Assembly: GCA_031555315.1 (NCBI GenBank)
Contig: JAVBUO010000013.1
Coordinates: 18,569 to 82,568, forward strand
Length of the DNA: 64,000 nucleotides
Direction of reading: 5' to 3'
Source of the DNA: JAVBJV01 sp031555315
GTDB taxonomy: Bacteria; Pseudomonadota; Alphaproteobacteria; Acetobacterales; Acetobacteraceae
The notes under the pieces were generated by a model. That model saw only the letters and a list, made by a program, of their open reading frames with translations. It was not told where the DNA came from and did no database searches. Position numbers and translations under genes: made by a program. Below are positions 18,805 to 27,773 of this stretch, piece by piece; position 1 is the stretch's first letter; each line of letters starts with the position of its first letter.

Positions 18805-19283
18805 TGCTCAAACGGTGCTTCCCGCCGGTGACGGATCGCGAGACGCGGGTGCTGATCCTCGGCTCGTTGCCGGGCGAGGCGTCGCTGGCCGCCGCGCAAT
18901 ATTACGCGCATCCGCAGAACCAGTTCTGGCGGCTGGCGGGGGCGCTGATCGGTGTGGACCTGCCCGGACTTGCCTATCCGGACCGGCTGGCGTGCCTGCA
19001 ACGGCATCATATCGGGTTGTGGGACGTGGTGGGGCAGGCACGGCGGGCGGGCAGTCTGGATACGGCGTTGCGCGATGTCGCCTTCAACGACCTCGACCAT
19101 CTGATCGCCGGCCTGCCTGCATTGCGGGCGGTGGCCTTCAACGGCAAGACGGCGGCGCGGGCACGCCGGCAGTTGCGATGGGACGGGGCGGTGCTGGAGC
19201 TGCCGTCTTCCAGCCCCGCATTCACGCTGGCCTTTGCGGCGAAGCTGGCGGCGTGGCGGGGGATTCTAACTTTTCTCGGGTAG
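18804..19283 (+). CDS. Uracil-DNA glycosylase superfamily, family 6-like (hypoxanthine-DNA glycosylase)
   Basis: This 159-residue base-excision repair enzyme resembles family 6 (HDG) of the uracil-DNA glycosylase superfamily. Signs are the motif-1 segment VLILGSLPGEASLAA (16-30), HPQNQFWR (37-43), the IGLWDVV segment and the late SSSPAFTLAF loop, which stands where other families have their DNA-intercalation motif. It removes deaminated bases, chiefly hypoxanthine, from DNA. It starts inside the stop of the amidase gene. Its 3' end overlaps the convergent dehydrogenase gene by 18 bases. Confidence 0.87.
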   Translation: MLKRCFPPVTDRETRVLILGSLPGEASLAAAQYYAHPQNQFWRLAGALIGVDLPGLAYPDRLACLQRHHIGLWDVVGQARRAGSLDTALRDVAFNDLDHLIAGLPALRAVAFNGKTAARARRQLRWDGAVLELPSSSPAFTLAFAAKLAAWRGILTFLG

Positions 19284-20162
19284 TGCGATTCCTGTCAGTT
19301 TTTCCCAGAAGCGGATCACGAAGGCATCGTCGCGCCCGCCGTGCCCCGCCGCCGCAGCGGCCAGAAACAACTGATGCGCGGCGGCCGACAATGGCAACGG
19401 GAACGTCAGATCGCGCGCCTGATCCAGCACGATGCCCAGGTCTTTCACGAAAATGTTGATCGCCGAATGCGGTGTGTCGTCGCCCTGCAGGATATGCGGC
19501 ACGCGGTTCTGGAACATCCACGACGATCCGGCCGAAGCGGAGATCACCTCGAACAGCGTTTGCGGGTCCGCGCCGGCGCGGATGCCCAGTGCCATCGCTT
19601 CGGCCGCGGCGGCGATATGCACGCCGGCCAGCAACTGGTTCACCATTTTCACCGTACTGCCGGTACCGGCGTCGTCGCCCAACCGGTAGATCTTGCCGGC
19701 CATCGCGTCGAGCACCGGTCCGGCATGAGCGAACGCAGCGGCAGGGCCGGAAACCATCATCGTCAGCGCGCCGTTGGCGGCTGCGGTTGATCCTCCCGAC
19801 ACCGGCGCATCGAGCATCATCAGGCCCGCCGCGGCACAGCGCGCGGCCATGGCGCGCGCCGCTGCGGGCGCGACCGTCGCACAGACGACCACCGTGGCGC
19901 CGGATGCCAGACGTTTCAGGCAGCCGTGCGGACCGAAGATCGCGTCTTCCGCCTGCGCGGCATTGACCACGAAAAGAATGACGATGTCGGTGCCCTGCGG
20001 CAATGCATCGGGGGTGGCGACCGACGGGGCGAATGCGGAACCCGCCTCGGGGCGGATGTCGCAGCCGGTAATCTGCAGGCCCCGGTTCTGCAATGTCCGC
20101 GCGACGCCCATGCCCATGGAGCCAAGTCCGATAACGGCAACTTTCCGCTGAAGATGGGTCAT
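19266..20162 (-). CDS. ltnD: NAD-dependent 2-hydroxyacid (L-threonate-like) dehydrogenase
   Basis: This 298-residue beta-hydroxyacid dehydrogenase has an N-terminal NAD motif (VIGLGSMGMG, 10-19), the substrate loop DAPVSGGSTAA and the catalytic Lys in GSTVKMVNQ. The C-terminal block SAGSSWMFQNRVPHILQGD and NIFVKDLGIVLDQA is the pattern of L-threonate dehydrogenase (LtnD/YgbJ) rather than 3-hydroxyisobutyrate dehydrogenase. It would oxidise a four-carbon sugar acid. The usual partners (a DUF1537-type kinase and an aldolase) are not next to it. The start at 20162 has GGTAG upstream. It runs convergent with the DNA glycosylase, with an 18-base overlap. Confidence 0.82.
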   Translation of the reverse strand: MTHLQRKVAVIGLGSMGMGVARTLQNRGLQITGCDIRPEAGSAFAPSVATPDALPQGTDIVILFVVNAAQAEDAIFGPHGCLKRLASGATVVVCATVAPAAARAMAARCAAAGLMMLDAPVSGGSTAAANGALTMMVSGPAAAFAHAGPVLDAMAGKIYRLGDDAGTGSTVKMVNQLLAGVHIAAAAEAMALGIRAGADPQTLFEVISASAGSSWMFQNRVPHILQGDDTPHSAINIFVKDLGIVLDQARDLTFPLPLSAAAHQLFLAAAAAGHGGRDDAFVIRFWEKLTGIALPEKS

Positions 20163-20294
20163 CACGCTACCTCGTTTTGACTCGGAAAGAAGATCGCAGT
20201 TTTCTATTGCCGGCAAGTGCTGTTTACATACGAACCGCAAAGGTTTTACTGTCGACGGCGAGAACGTGTTTCATGCGTCACGGGGAGTGTGCGG

Positions 20295-20765
20295 ATGCCT
20301 GCCAACGATGACGTCGAAGCCAGGTTGGTCGCGCTCGAGATAGAACTGCCGCCGCTGCCGACACCGATCGCCAACTATCTGCCGTTCCGTCTGGATGGCA
20401 GCACCATCTATCTGGCGGGACAGGGACCGCGCTGTCTGGACGATACACTGTGTACCGGCAGGGTTGGTGCGGATTTCGGCGTCGAGGAAGCATACCGGCA
20501 TGCGCGGCTGGTGGGAGCGCGCCTGCTGTCGGCGGCGCGCGCGGCGGCGGGTTCGCTTGGCAAGGTGCAGGCGGTGAAGGTGTTCGGCATGCTCAACGCG
20601 ACGCCGGACTTTACCAGCCACTCCGAGGTGATCAACGGGTGTTCGGATCTGTTCGTCGATGTGCTCGGCGATTTCGGACGGCATGCGCGTTCGGTGGTCG
20701 GGGTGAATTCGCTGGCCAACAACATGAGCATGGAAATCGAGGCGATCTTCAGGATCAGGGACTGA
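20295..20765 (+). CDS. RidA/YjgF-family protein
   Basis: This 156-residue member of the RidA family belongs to the longer subgroup in which the DGSTIYLAGQGPR strand is followed by VEEAYRHARLVGARLLSAARAA and the C-terminal RSVVGVNSLANNMSMEIEAIF. RidA proteins form trimers; the best known hydrolyse reactive enamine/imine products of PLP enzymes such as threonine dehydratase, but this subgroup's role is less clear. The start at 20295 is backed by GGGGAG; the frame extends to 20217 without support. Its end overlaps the convergent RluA-family gene by 11 bases. Confidence 0.85.
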   Translation: MPANDDVEARLVALEIELPPLPTPIANYLPFRLDGSTIYLAGQGPRCLDDTLCTGRVGADFGVEEAYRHARLVGARLLSAARAAAGSLGKVQAVKVFGMLNATPDFTSHSEVINGCSDLFVDVLGDFGRHARSVVGVNSLANNMSMEIEAIFRIRD

Positions 20766-21405
20766 TCCATCCGCAGCGTTTCAGCGCCGCCAGCATGTGC
20801 GCGGGCGGCGGCGCGCCGACACTGACCGGCGGTGTCAGCGGCAATTCGATGGCGCGCGCCATCAGGTGCAGGCGTGTTTCTGCCGTGCCGTAGACCGGGT
20901 CGCCCAGAATTGGGTGGCCGATATGCGCGCAATGGGCGCGGATCTGATGCGTGCGGCCGGTTTTCGGTGTCAGTTCCAGCCAGGCGAGATCATCCGCACG
21001 GCCCAGCACGCGCCACAGGGTCAGCGCCGCCTTGCCTGCCGGATCGACGATCATGCGCCAGCCGGATCTGGCCGTGCTGTGTTTCAGTAACGGCGCATCG
21101 ATCGTGCCGCTGTTCTCGGCAGGCGCGCCGCGCACCACCGCCCAGTAGGTTTTCCGTGCGCGGTTTTCGGCAAAGATCGCCTGCAGTTCCTTCAGCGCCG
21201 ATTTGCGCCGTGCCAGCACCAGACAGCCGGAGGTGTCGGTGTCCAACCGGTGCGCGAGCCACGGCCCGTCGCGCCGCCCGAAGCGCAGGCCGGGGAAATG
21301 ATCCTCGACGCTCGCCCCGCCGCGCGGTCCCGGATGCACGGGAATGCCGGACGGTTTGTCGAGCACGATGACGCGATCGTCGCGATAGAGGACGGGGATG
21401 TTCAT
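20755..21405 (-). CDS. RluA-family pseudouridine synthase
   Basis: This 216-residue RNA pseudouridine synthase has the catalytic motif HRLDTDTSG (52-60, catalytic Asp55) and the C-terminal TGRTHQIRAHCAHIGHPILGDPVYG. It lacks the N-terminal S4 RNA-binding domain of RluC/RluD, so it resembles the short RluA-type synthases that act on rRNA and tRNA. The target site cannot be told from sequence. It lies 79 bases downstream of an MFS gene on the same strand and overlaps the RidA gene at the 3' end. Confidence 0.9.
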   Translation of the reverse strand: MNIPVLYRDDRVIVLDKPSGIPVHPGPRGGASVEDHFPGLRFGRRDGPWLAHRLDTDTSGCLVLARRKSALKELQAIFAENRARKTYWAVVRGAPAENSGTIDAPLLKHSTARSGWRMIVDPAGKAALTLWRVLGRADDLAWLELTPKTGRTHQIRAHCAHIGHPILGDPVYGTAETRLHLMARAIELPLTPPVSVGAPPPAHMLAALKRCGWISP

Positions 21406-21484
21406 GCCGGTGCCCGCAGCTTAACGTCGGCAGCCAGAGGGTCATGACCTGTGCCGTGCACGGCATAAGAATCGATCTGCGGCA

Positions 21485-22672
21485 TCAGAATTCTTTCGGT
21501 GGTGCGGCGCGCATCGCGGCGATGAAGCACATCAGCGAGATAATGGCGCAGACGGCGATCAGCAGCAGCGGGTCGGTGTAATCGTTGCCCAGCAGGCTCC
21601 ACGCCATGCCCAGCGAAACCGGCCCTGCGGCGCGGGCGATGGAGGATGGTGTGCTCAGTGCGCCGGAAATCGCGCCGTACTGCGCCTGGCCGAACAGTTC
21701 GGCCGGCATGGCGCCGCGGACGATGGTGACGACGCCGTTGCCCGCGCCGTAGACCACCACGAAAATCAGCAACGGCCAGATCGACGTGCCCAGCGCCAGA
21801 AACAGCAGGGCGACCGGCATGGCGGCCAATGCCGCCAGCCCGACCACCCGCAGCGGCGCGCGATGGCCGAGGGTGAATTCCATGATCCGGCCCAGCACCT
21901 GCATCGGGCCGATCAAGGCGGCCAGCAGCAATGTCGCGTTGCCGATGCCTTTCTCGTGCAGGATGGGCACGGTATGCGCGCCGATGCCGCCGAACAGGAA
22001 ACCGTTCAGGGTCATCGCCGCGGCAAACATCCAGAAAGCCCGCATGCGCACGGCCTGTTGCAATGTGTAGCCGGGCCTGGGGGCGGATGAGACCTGCGTG
22101 CCGCGATGCGTGGGGCCGGGCAGGAACACGATATGAAGTGCGGCACAGGCAAGGTTGATGGCACCGATGATGGTGAAGCTCTCGCGCCAGCCGTACTGGG
22201 CGAGCAAAAATGCCGCCAGCGGCCAGAACACGGTCGAGGCCAGCCCGCCTGCGAACGTCACCGCCGAGATACCACGCCGCGCTTCCTGCCCGAAACTGGC
22301 GGCGATGGCGACGAAGGCCGCTTCATACTGGGTCAGCGCCGCCGCCACACCGATCAGGATCCACACGGCATACAGCGCGGTGATGCTATCCACCTGCCCG
22401 GCCAGAAACAGGCCGATGCCGGCCAGCACCGATCCCAGCGACATGCAGATACGCGTGCCGATCCGGTCGAAGGCGATGCCCGCCACCAGCGCAACCGCCG
22501 CCTGGGCCAGCAGCGAGGCCGAGAACGCCCCGGTCAGCGTTGCGCGGCCCCACCCGGTTTCGGTCTCGATCGCCGGCATCAGCACGGCGAAGGTATAATA
22601 CAGCCCGCCCCAGTGCACGATCTGGGTCACGCCAAGCGCGGCGGCGATCCGCCAGGGGAGAGACGTTTCCAT
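21485..22672 (-). CDS. MFS transporter
   Basis: This 395-residue major facilitator has about twelve hydrophobic helices. It opens with WRIAAALGVTQIVHWGGLYYTFAVL, has the loop between helices 2 and 3 reading AGIAFDRIGTR (the family motif A region) and YEAAFVAIAASFGQEARRG around helix 4-5. The pattern is of small-molecule MFS carriers like those near monocarboxylate/oxalate exchangers; the substrate is unknown. The ribosome site is weak. It is divergent from the SpoU methyltransferase gene, with only 71 bases between them. Confidence 0.85.
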   Translation of the reverse strand: METSLPWRIAAALGVTQIVHWGGLYYTFAVLMPAIETETGWGRATLTGAFSASLLAQAAVALVAGIAFDRIGTRICMSLGSVLAGIGLFLAGQVDSITALYAVWILIGVAAALTQYEAAFVAIAASFGQEARRGISAVTFAGGLASTVFWPLAAFLLAQYGWRESFTIIGAINLACAALHIVFLPGPTHRGTQVSSAPRPGYTLQQAVRMRAFWMFAAAMTLNGFLFGGIGAHTVPILHEKGIGNATLLLAALIGPMQVLGRIMEFTLGHRAPLRVVGLAALAAMPVALLFLALGTSIWPLLIFVVVYGAGNGVVTIVRGAMPAELFGQAQYGAISGALSTPSSIARAAGPVSLGMAWSLLGNDYTDPLLLIAVCAIISLMCFIAAMRAAPPKEF

Positions 22673-22743
22673 CCGCGCATCTTTCCGTGCGGTCTGACGT
22701 TACACAACTACCTTTTCGCGCGCCGGCGGTGTATGGGCGGCGC

Positions 22744-23460
22744 ATGAGCGCCATAACCCACACGATCGCCGGCTCCGCCGCGGTCGCCGCCCTGTTCGCC
22801 TGCCGCCCGGACGACGTGCTGCGGCTGTTCTATGTGCCGGACAGAAAAATCGAGGCCGGGCCTTACTGCGCGCGCATGGCGCGCGACCGCAAGCCATACC
22901 GGATGGTGGACGCCGCCGAGCTGGAAAAGGTCGCCGGATCGGCGCATCACGGCGGTATCGTGGCGGTCGCCAAGCCGCGCAAGATTCCGTATCTGGACCA
23001 TGAGAACCCGCCGCGGATGCGCTTTCTGCTGATTCTGGACGGCATCGGCAATCCGCACAACCTGGGCGCGATCCTGCGCAGCGCGGCGTTTTTCGGCGCA
23101 CCGGGGGTGGTGCTGTCGGAACACCGCGCACAGGCGCTGTTGTCGGATGCGGTGTATCGCACCGCCGAAGGCGGGGTCGAACACATCAACCTGTGGCGTA
23201 CCCGCGATCTGGCCGATCTCCTGCGCGCCATCGCGCCGCTGTATCGCACCGTGGCGGCCACGCTGGACCGCGATGCGATGCCGCTGGCCGATATGCCGCG
23301 CGATCGTCCGGTCGCGCTGGTGGTGGGGAACGAGGAAAACGGCGTGCGCCCCGGTGTGCTGGAAGCCTGCCGCCGGCAGGTGATGATTCCGGGTACCGGC
23401 GCGGTGCAGTCGCTGAACGTCGCGCAGGCCAGCGCGGTGTTGCTGCACACGTTTTTGTGA
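22744..23460 (+). CDS. SpoU/TrmH-family RNA 2'-O-methyltransferase
   Basis: This 238-residue SPOUT-class methyltransferase shows the three knot motifs: LILDGIGNPHNLGAILRSA, ALVVGNEENGVR and the C-terminal IPGTGAVQSLNVAQASAVLL. A short N-terminal substrate-binding domain (residues 1-85) precedes the catalytic knot, as in RlmB/TrmH-type enzymes; the opening THTIAGSAAVAALFA fits the usual start of that domain. It methylates a ribose in rRNA or tRNA using S-adenosylmethionine; the site is unknown. Start 22744 was chosen because the frame upstream runs through the divergent promoter. Confidence 0.88.
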   Translation: MSAITHTIAGSAAVAALFACRPDDVLRLFYVPDRKIEAGPYCARMARDRKPYRMVDAAELEKVAGSAHHGGIVAVAKPRKIPYLDHENPPRMRFLLILDGIGNPHNLGAILRSAAFFGAPGVVLSEHRAQALLSDAVYRTAEGGVEHINLWRTRDLADLLRAIAPLYRTVAATLDRDAMPLADMPRDRPVALVVGNEENGVRPGVLEACRRQVMIPGTGAVQSLNVAQASAVLLHTFL

Positions 23461-23547
23461 GGCGTTCCCGCGCCTGTGCGAAGCTGGACAGGTGCGGGGT
23501 GAAGAGGGATCATACGGGACGGAAAACAACAGCTCGGGAGTCCTGTT

Positions 23548-24729
23548 ATGCATGATCCTGTCGGTGCTTTTGTTCCGGGCGCCATGGTGCAGGCCGAACC
23601 TTTGGCGAGCGGCGAACTTTCGGGCCTCGATTTCGCGGTCAAGGATCTGTTCGACATTGCGGGTACGATCACCGGTTGCGGCCACCCGGACTGGGCGCGC
23701 ACGCACGGGGCCGCCGTGGCGACCGCGCCGCTGGTGCTGGCCCTGCTGCAGGCCGGGGCCAGGTTGCATGGCAAGACCAAGATGGTCGAACTGGCTTATG
23801 GCCTGACCGGCGAGAACGTCTGGTACGGCACACCCGTCAACCCCGCCGCGCCGGACCGGTTTCCGGGCGGGTCGTCGTGCGGGGCCGCCGCCGCCGTGGC
23901 GGCGGAACTGGTGGATTTTGCGCTGGGGTCCGACACCGGCGGTTCGGTGCGGATTCCGGCCTCGTATTGCGGCGTGTTCGGTATCCGCCCGAGCTTCGGC
24001 GCCGTATCGCCGGCGGGCATGTGCGGGCTGGCGCCGTCATTCGACACCGCGGGCTGGTTTGCGCGCGATGCCGCCGTGCTGGAACGCGTCGGGCAGGCGC
24101 TGCTGCCTGGTGGGGGCGGCACTCTGGCAGGGTTGTTAAAGGCCGAGGACGCCTGGATGAACACCAGCCCCGCCGTCGCTGCCGCGCTGACGCCGGCCCT
24201 GGAAAAGCTCGAAGCCGCCTGGGGGCGTGCGCTGGTGGTGTCAGTGTCGCCCGAAGGGATCGAGGATCTGTACCATGCGTTTCGCTGTTTACAGGCCCAG
24301 GAAGTCTGGACGACGCTGGGCAGTTGGGTCGAGGCGGTAAAACCGTCTTTCGGGCCCGGGGTGCAGCAGCGTTTCGACGCGGCGAAGGCGCAGCCGGTGG
24401 CGGCGACGCAACGCGGGCGCGCCCTGCGCCGGGCGCATCAGGCGCGCATGGCGACGTTGCTGGGTGGCGGCGGCGTATTGGTTTACCCGACTAGCCCGTG
24501 CCCGGCCCCGAAACTGGACGCCACGGCCGACGAACTGCAACGGGTGCGCGAGGCCGCGCTGGGGACCACGGCGATCGCCGGCCTGGCGGGGCTATGCGAA
24601 GTGACGATTCCGGTCGCGCGGGTGGACGGTGCGCCGGTCGGGCTGTCGCTGGTGGCGGCGCCCGGGCGCGACCGTGCGCTGCTGTCACTGGCGCGGCAGG
24701 CCGCCCGGTTGCTGGGGGTGGGCGAATAG
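23548..24729 (+). CDS. Amidase, plant AMI1-like branch
   Basis: This 393-residue amidase-signature enzyme has its triad visible: Lys32 in FAVKDLFDIAG, the cis-Ser in PGGSSCGAA (about Ser109) and the nucleophile Ser133 in GSDTGGSVRIPASYCG. The run of TGCGHPDWARTH, GENVWYGTPVNP and APSFDTAGWFARD closely follows the short, AMI1-type amidases known from plants (indole-acetamide hydrolase) and bacteria. It is not a close copy of the other amidase in the window. It sits 87 bases after the methyltransferase and may be monocistronic. The substrate in this organism is unknown. Confidence 0.87.
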   Translation: MHDPVGAFVPGAMVQAEPLASGELSGLDFAVKDLFDIAGTITGCGHPDWARTHGAAVATAPLVLALLQAGARLHGKTKMVELAYGLTGENVWYGTPVNPAAPDRFPGGSSCGAAAAVAAELVDFALGSDTGGSVRIPASYCGVFGIRPSFGAVSPAGMCGLAPSFDTAGWFARDAAVLERVGQALLPGGGGTLAGLLKAEDAWMNTSPAVAAALTPALEKLEAAWGRALVVSVSPEGIEDLYHAFRCLQAQEVWTTLGSWVEAVKPSFGPGVQQRFDAAKAQPVAATQRGRALRRAHQARMATLLGGGGVLVYPTSPCPAPKLDATADELQRVREAALGTTAIAGLAGLCEVTIPVARVDGAPVGLSLVAAPGRDRALLSLARQAARLLGVGE

Positions 24730-24820
24730 CTGCCCTGCCGGCAGTAAGTGACAGGAAGTGTTCCCATTCCGGGCGGTTATGCTTTAAGGTCGTACCGTCC
24801 CGAGATCGCTGGAGGCATGC

Positions 24821-25138
24821 ATGTTCGTCTTTTTCAGGCGTACGCTGATTCCCGCCCTGGCCGCCGGCATTCTGGCTGGCTGGCTGGCTGTCGCCCTGCT
24901 GCTGATCCTCGATGTCGGGGGGCTGGGGACACTGGTGCTGAAATCAGGGTACGCGGTGCTCTCGGTCTTCATGCTGCTGTTCGGGTTTACCATCACCTTC
25001 GGGTCGGCGGCGATGGGGGCGGTGATCATCGCGATCGGGTCCGACGATTCCGGCCCGCGCAGCGGCCGGCGCCAGCGGGTGCCGGAAGAGGCGCTGGCGC
25101 TGCTGCCGGTCAGACATGGCGGCGCCCGGCGCACGTGA
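24821..25138 (+). CDS. Small inner-membrane protein, uncharacterised
   Basis: This 105-residue protein has two long hydrophobic helices (about residues 10-32 and 43-71) and a charged, arginine-rich C-terminal tail predicted in the cytoplasm. A strong GGAGG six bases before the ATG and reading direction toward phnC support it as a real gene. It lies seven bases ahead of phnC, so it may be the first cistron of the phosphonate transporter transcript. No family is recognised. Confidence 0.65.
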   Translation: MFVFFRRTLIPALAAGILAGWLAVALLLILDVGGLGTLVLKSGYAVLSVFMLLFGFTITFGSAAMGAVIIAIGSDDSGPRSGRRQRVPEEALALLPVRHGGARRT

Positions 25139-25145
25139 TCTTCAT

Positions 25146-25925
25146 ATGCTGACACTGCGGTCGCTGACCTGCCGGTTCGGGCAGGTCGTGGCGGTTGATT
25201 CCGTCTCGCTCGACATTCCCGCCGGACAGATGGTCGGGGTGATCGGGCGGTCTGGGGCGGGCAAGTCGACGCTGCTGCGGATGATCAACCGTCTGCAGAA
25301 ACCGACGTCGGGGACGATAGCGTTCGATGGGGCCGACATCACGCGCCTGCGTGGGCGGGCGCTGCGCGACTGGCGCGCGCGGTGCGGCATGGTGTTCCAG
25401 CAGTTCAACCTGACCGGCCGGCTGGATGTGCTGACCAATGTGCTGATCGGGCGGCTGCATCGCCGGCCGCTGCTGGCCTCGCTGTGCGGCTGGTTCAGCG
25501 CCGAGGACCGTCTGGACGCCTTGCGGATTCTGGAACGCTTCGAACTGGCCGATATCGCCCTGCAGCGCGTCGATACGCTGTCGGGCGGGCAGCAGCAGCG
25601 CGTGGCGATCTGCCGGGCGATGATGCAGCGCCCCGAAATCCTGCTGGCCGACGAACCGGTCTCCAGCCTCGATCCGCACAACGCACAACGGGTGATGGAC
25701 GCGCTGCGGACGATCAGCCGCGAGGACGGCATTACGGTGCTGGCCAATCTGCATCATCTGGACACGGCGCGCGCTTATTGCACGCGCATCGTTGCCATGC
25801 AGGCCGGCCGCATTGTGTTCGACGGCCCACCCGATATGCTGACGTCGGAACGGTTGCATGCGATCTACGGTACTGCCGGGCAGGACGAGGACCGGGCCGG
25901 CGCTGCGCAACTGCTGTCCGCCTGA
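25146..25925 (+). CDS. phnC: Phosphonate ABC transporter, ATP-binding protein
   Basis: This 259-residue ABC ATPase has Walker A GRSGAGKST (34-42), a Q-loop VFQQFN, the signature LSGGQQQRVAICRAM and Walker B ILLADEPVSSLDP. The LLASLCGWFSAEDRLDAL insert and NLHHLDTARAYCTRIVAM are typical of PhnC. It powers import of phosphonates or phosphite through the PhnE subunits downstream. The ATG at 25146 lacks a clear ribosome site; an in-frame ATG at 25116 inside the preceding gene is the alternative. No C-P lyase genes are in the window. Confidence 0.92.
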   Translation: MLTLRSLTCRFGQVVAVDSVSLDIPAGQMVGVIGRSGAGKSTLLRMINRLQKPTSGTIAFDGADITRLRGRALRDWRARCGMVFQQFNLTGRLDVLTNVLIGRLHRRPLLASLCGWFSAEDRLDALRILERFELADIALQRVDTLSGGQQQRVAICRAMMQRPEILLADEPVSSLDPHNAQRVMDALRTISREDGITVLANLHHLDTARAYCTRIVAMQAGRIVFDGPPDMLTSERLHAIYGTAGQDEDRAGAAQLLSA

Positions 25926-25957
25926 ACGTGTAAACCCTGTCAGGGAATTTGCCGCCG

Positions 25958-26911
25958 ATGATGCTGTCCCGCCGTTTTCTGGTTCTGGCTGCGTGCGTTG
26001 CGCCCGGTGTGCTGCATGGCGCGCGCGCGCAGGATGCGGTGATGCCCGCGCCCGGCAAGCGCGACTGGGCCGCGCAGATCCCGCAATTGCGTATCGGCCT
26101 GCTGGGTGGCGAGAACGAGGCCGACCGGCTGGGGCGTTACGGTGCGTATCAGAAACTGCTCGAAGACACGTTCCAGGTGCCGGTGCGCCTGTATATGGCG
26201 GCCGATTACGGCGGTGTGGCGCAAGCCTTCGCGGCGCGCCAGGTCGAACTGTCGTATATGAGTCCCGCCGCCTATGCGGCGACGTGGATGGAGAGCGACG
26301 GCAACGTCGAACCGGTGCTGGTCGCCAAAGAAGAAGACGGCTCCACATCCTATATCGCCGCCATGTACGTGCGCGCCGACAGCAATATCCGTTCGATCGA
26401 GGATATGCGCGGCCGTGCGATGGCCTGGGGCGATCCGAACAGTGCCTCGGGCTATCTGATCCCGCGCGCCGAGCTGCGCGAAGCCGGCATCAACCCGGAC
26501 ACCTATTTCGGCCGCAGTGGTTTCGCCGGCGGCTATGAACAGGCGGTGATCGCCGTGCTGCAGGGCCAGTACGACGCGGGTGTCAGCTGGACATCCGGCG
26601 TCGGCGATGCCAGCCGCGGTTACAGTCGCGGCGGGCTGCGCGCGATGGTCGACAAGGGCATGCTGAACATGGCCGATCTGCGCATCATCTGGCGCTCGAA
26701 GCCGATCCAGAACGGGCCGCTGGTGCTCCGCCGCGATCTGCCCGCCGCGTTCAGGCAAGACATGATCGCGTTCCACATGGCGATGCCGCCGGACGTGTAT
26801 CGCGCCATCACGCGCGGCAACGGCACCGGCTGGGCGCCGACGCAGCACGCTGCGTACCAGATCTTCATCGACCTGCGCCGCGCCGAGGCCAGCAACCGCC
26901 GCAACCGCTGA
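25958..26911 (+). CDS. phnD: Phosphonate ABC transporter, substrate-binding protein
   Basis: This 317-residue periplasmic binding protein has a signal peptide (MMLSRRFLVLAACVAPGV, cleavage near residue 25 after ARA). The mature part shows PhnD-family landmarks: LRIGLLGGENEADRLGRY at the ligand-facing N-terminus, VELSYMSPAAYAA, AWGDPNSASGYLIPRAEL (phosphonate-binding Ser/Thr turn) and QYDAGVSWTSG. Two adjacent ATGs are possible (25958 and 25961) after a GGGA box. It delivers the phosphonate to the paired PhnE permeases, which follow after one base. Confidence 0.92.
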   Translation: MMLSRRFLVLAACVAPGVLHGARAQDAVMPAPGKRDWAAQIPQLRIGLLGGENEADRLGRYGAYQKLLEDTFQVPVRLYMAADYGGVAQAFAARQVELSYMSPAAYAATWMESDGNVEPVLVAKEEDGSTSYIAAMYVRADSNIRSIEDMRGRAMAWGDPNSASGYLIPRAELREAGINPDTYFGRSGFAGGYEQAVIAVLQGQYDAGVSWTSGVGDASRGYSRGGLRAMVDKGMLNMADLRIIWRSKPIQNGPLVLRRDLPAAFRQDMIAFHMAMPPDVYRAITRGNGTGWAPTQHAAYQIFIDLRRAEASNRRNR

Positions 26912-26912
26912 G

Positions 26913-27773
26913 ATGACGGCCGCCGCCGCAGAGACCGCGTTCCTGAGGATGCGTTCCCGGCGCAGATACCGGCGTGCGGCGGCGTGTGCGCTGCTGCTGG
27001 CGGGTTTTCTCGTCTCGGCCTGGGTGTCCGAATTCTCGCTGGCGCGTCTGGCCGACGGCCTGCCGCGTGCCGGGGCGTATTTCGCCAAGCTGGTGCCGGA
27101 TCTGCGCTGGGAGGCGCTGTTCGCGGGGGTGCGTCAGGAAGGTTCGCTGGCGTTCTGGTTCTATCGTCTCGACGATTGGGCGTGGCGGTTGTTCGAAACC
27201 GCCAATATGGCGGCATTGGCGACGCTGTGGGGCGGTGTGGCGGCGCTGGCGCTGTGTTTTCCCGCCGCGGCCAATCTGGCGCCGAACCGGCTTGTCTATC
27301 GCGTCTGCCGGCGCATGCTGGAACTGCTGCGTTCGGTGCCCGAGATCGTCTACGCGCTGATCTTCGTCTGGGCGTTCGGCATCGGCCCGCTGGCGGGAAT
27401 TCTGGCGATCGCGCTGCACACCGCCGGCGCGCTGGGCAAACTGTTCGCCGAGGTGATCGAGAACACCGACATGCGCGCCTGGGAAGGCGTGCGCGCGGCG
27501 GGCGGCAGATGGCTGCACGGCGTGCGCTTCGCGATCCTGCCGCAGGTCATGCCCAATTTCCTGAGCTATCTGCTGCTGCGCTTCGAGGTCAATGTGCGCG
27601 GCGCGACGGTGATCGGCTTCGTCGGCGCGGGCGGCATCGGCCAGGAGCTGTACACGGTGATCTCGGCCGGGTATTACGAGGACATCAGCGCCATCGTGGT
27701 GCTGATCGTGCTGTGCGTGGTGGCGATCGATCTGTGCAGCGAGCGTCTGCGCCGCCGGGTGAGCGGCACATGA
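26913..27773 (+). CDS. phnE: Phosphonate ABC transporter, permease 1
   Basis: This 286-residue inner-membrane permease has the binding-protein-dependent transport fold with about six helices. The EAA-like loop that contacts PhnC reads ENTDMRAWEGVRAAGGRWLHG, followed by the family block VIGFVGAGGIGQEL. It begins one base after the phnD stop and its own stop overlaps the next permease gene by four bases, so the subunits are made in a fixed ratio. It likely forms a heterodimer with permease 2. Confidence 0.92.
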   Translation: MTAAAAETAFLRMRSRRRYRRAAACALLLAGFLVSAWVSEFSLARLADGLPRAGAYFAKLVPDLRWEALFAGVRQEGSLAFWFYRLDDWAWRLFETANMAALATLWGGVAALALCFPAAANLAPNRLVYRVCRRMLELLRSVPEIVYALIFVWAFGIGPLAGILAIALHTAGALGKLFAEVIENTDMRAWEGVRAAGGRWLHGVRFAILPQVMPNFLSYLLLRFEVNVRGATVIGFVGAGGIGQELYTVISAGYYEDISAIVVLIVLCVVAIDLCSERLRRRVSGT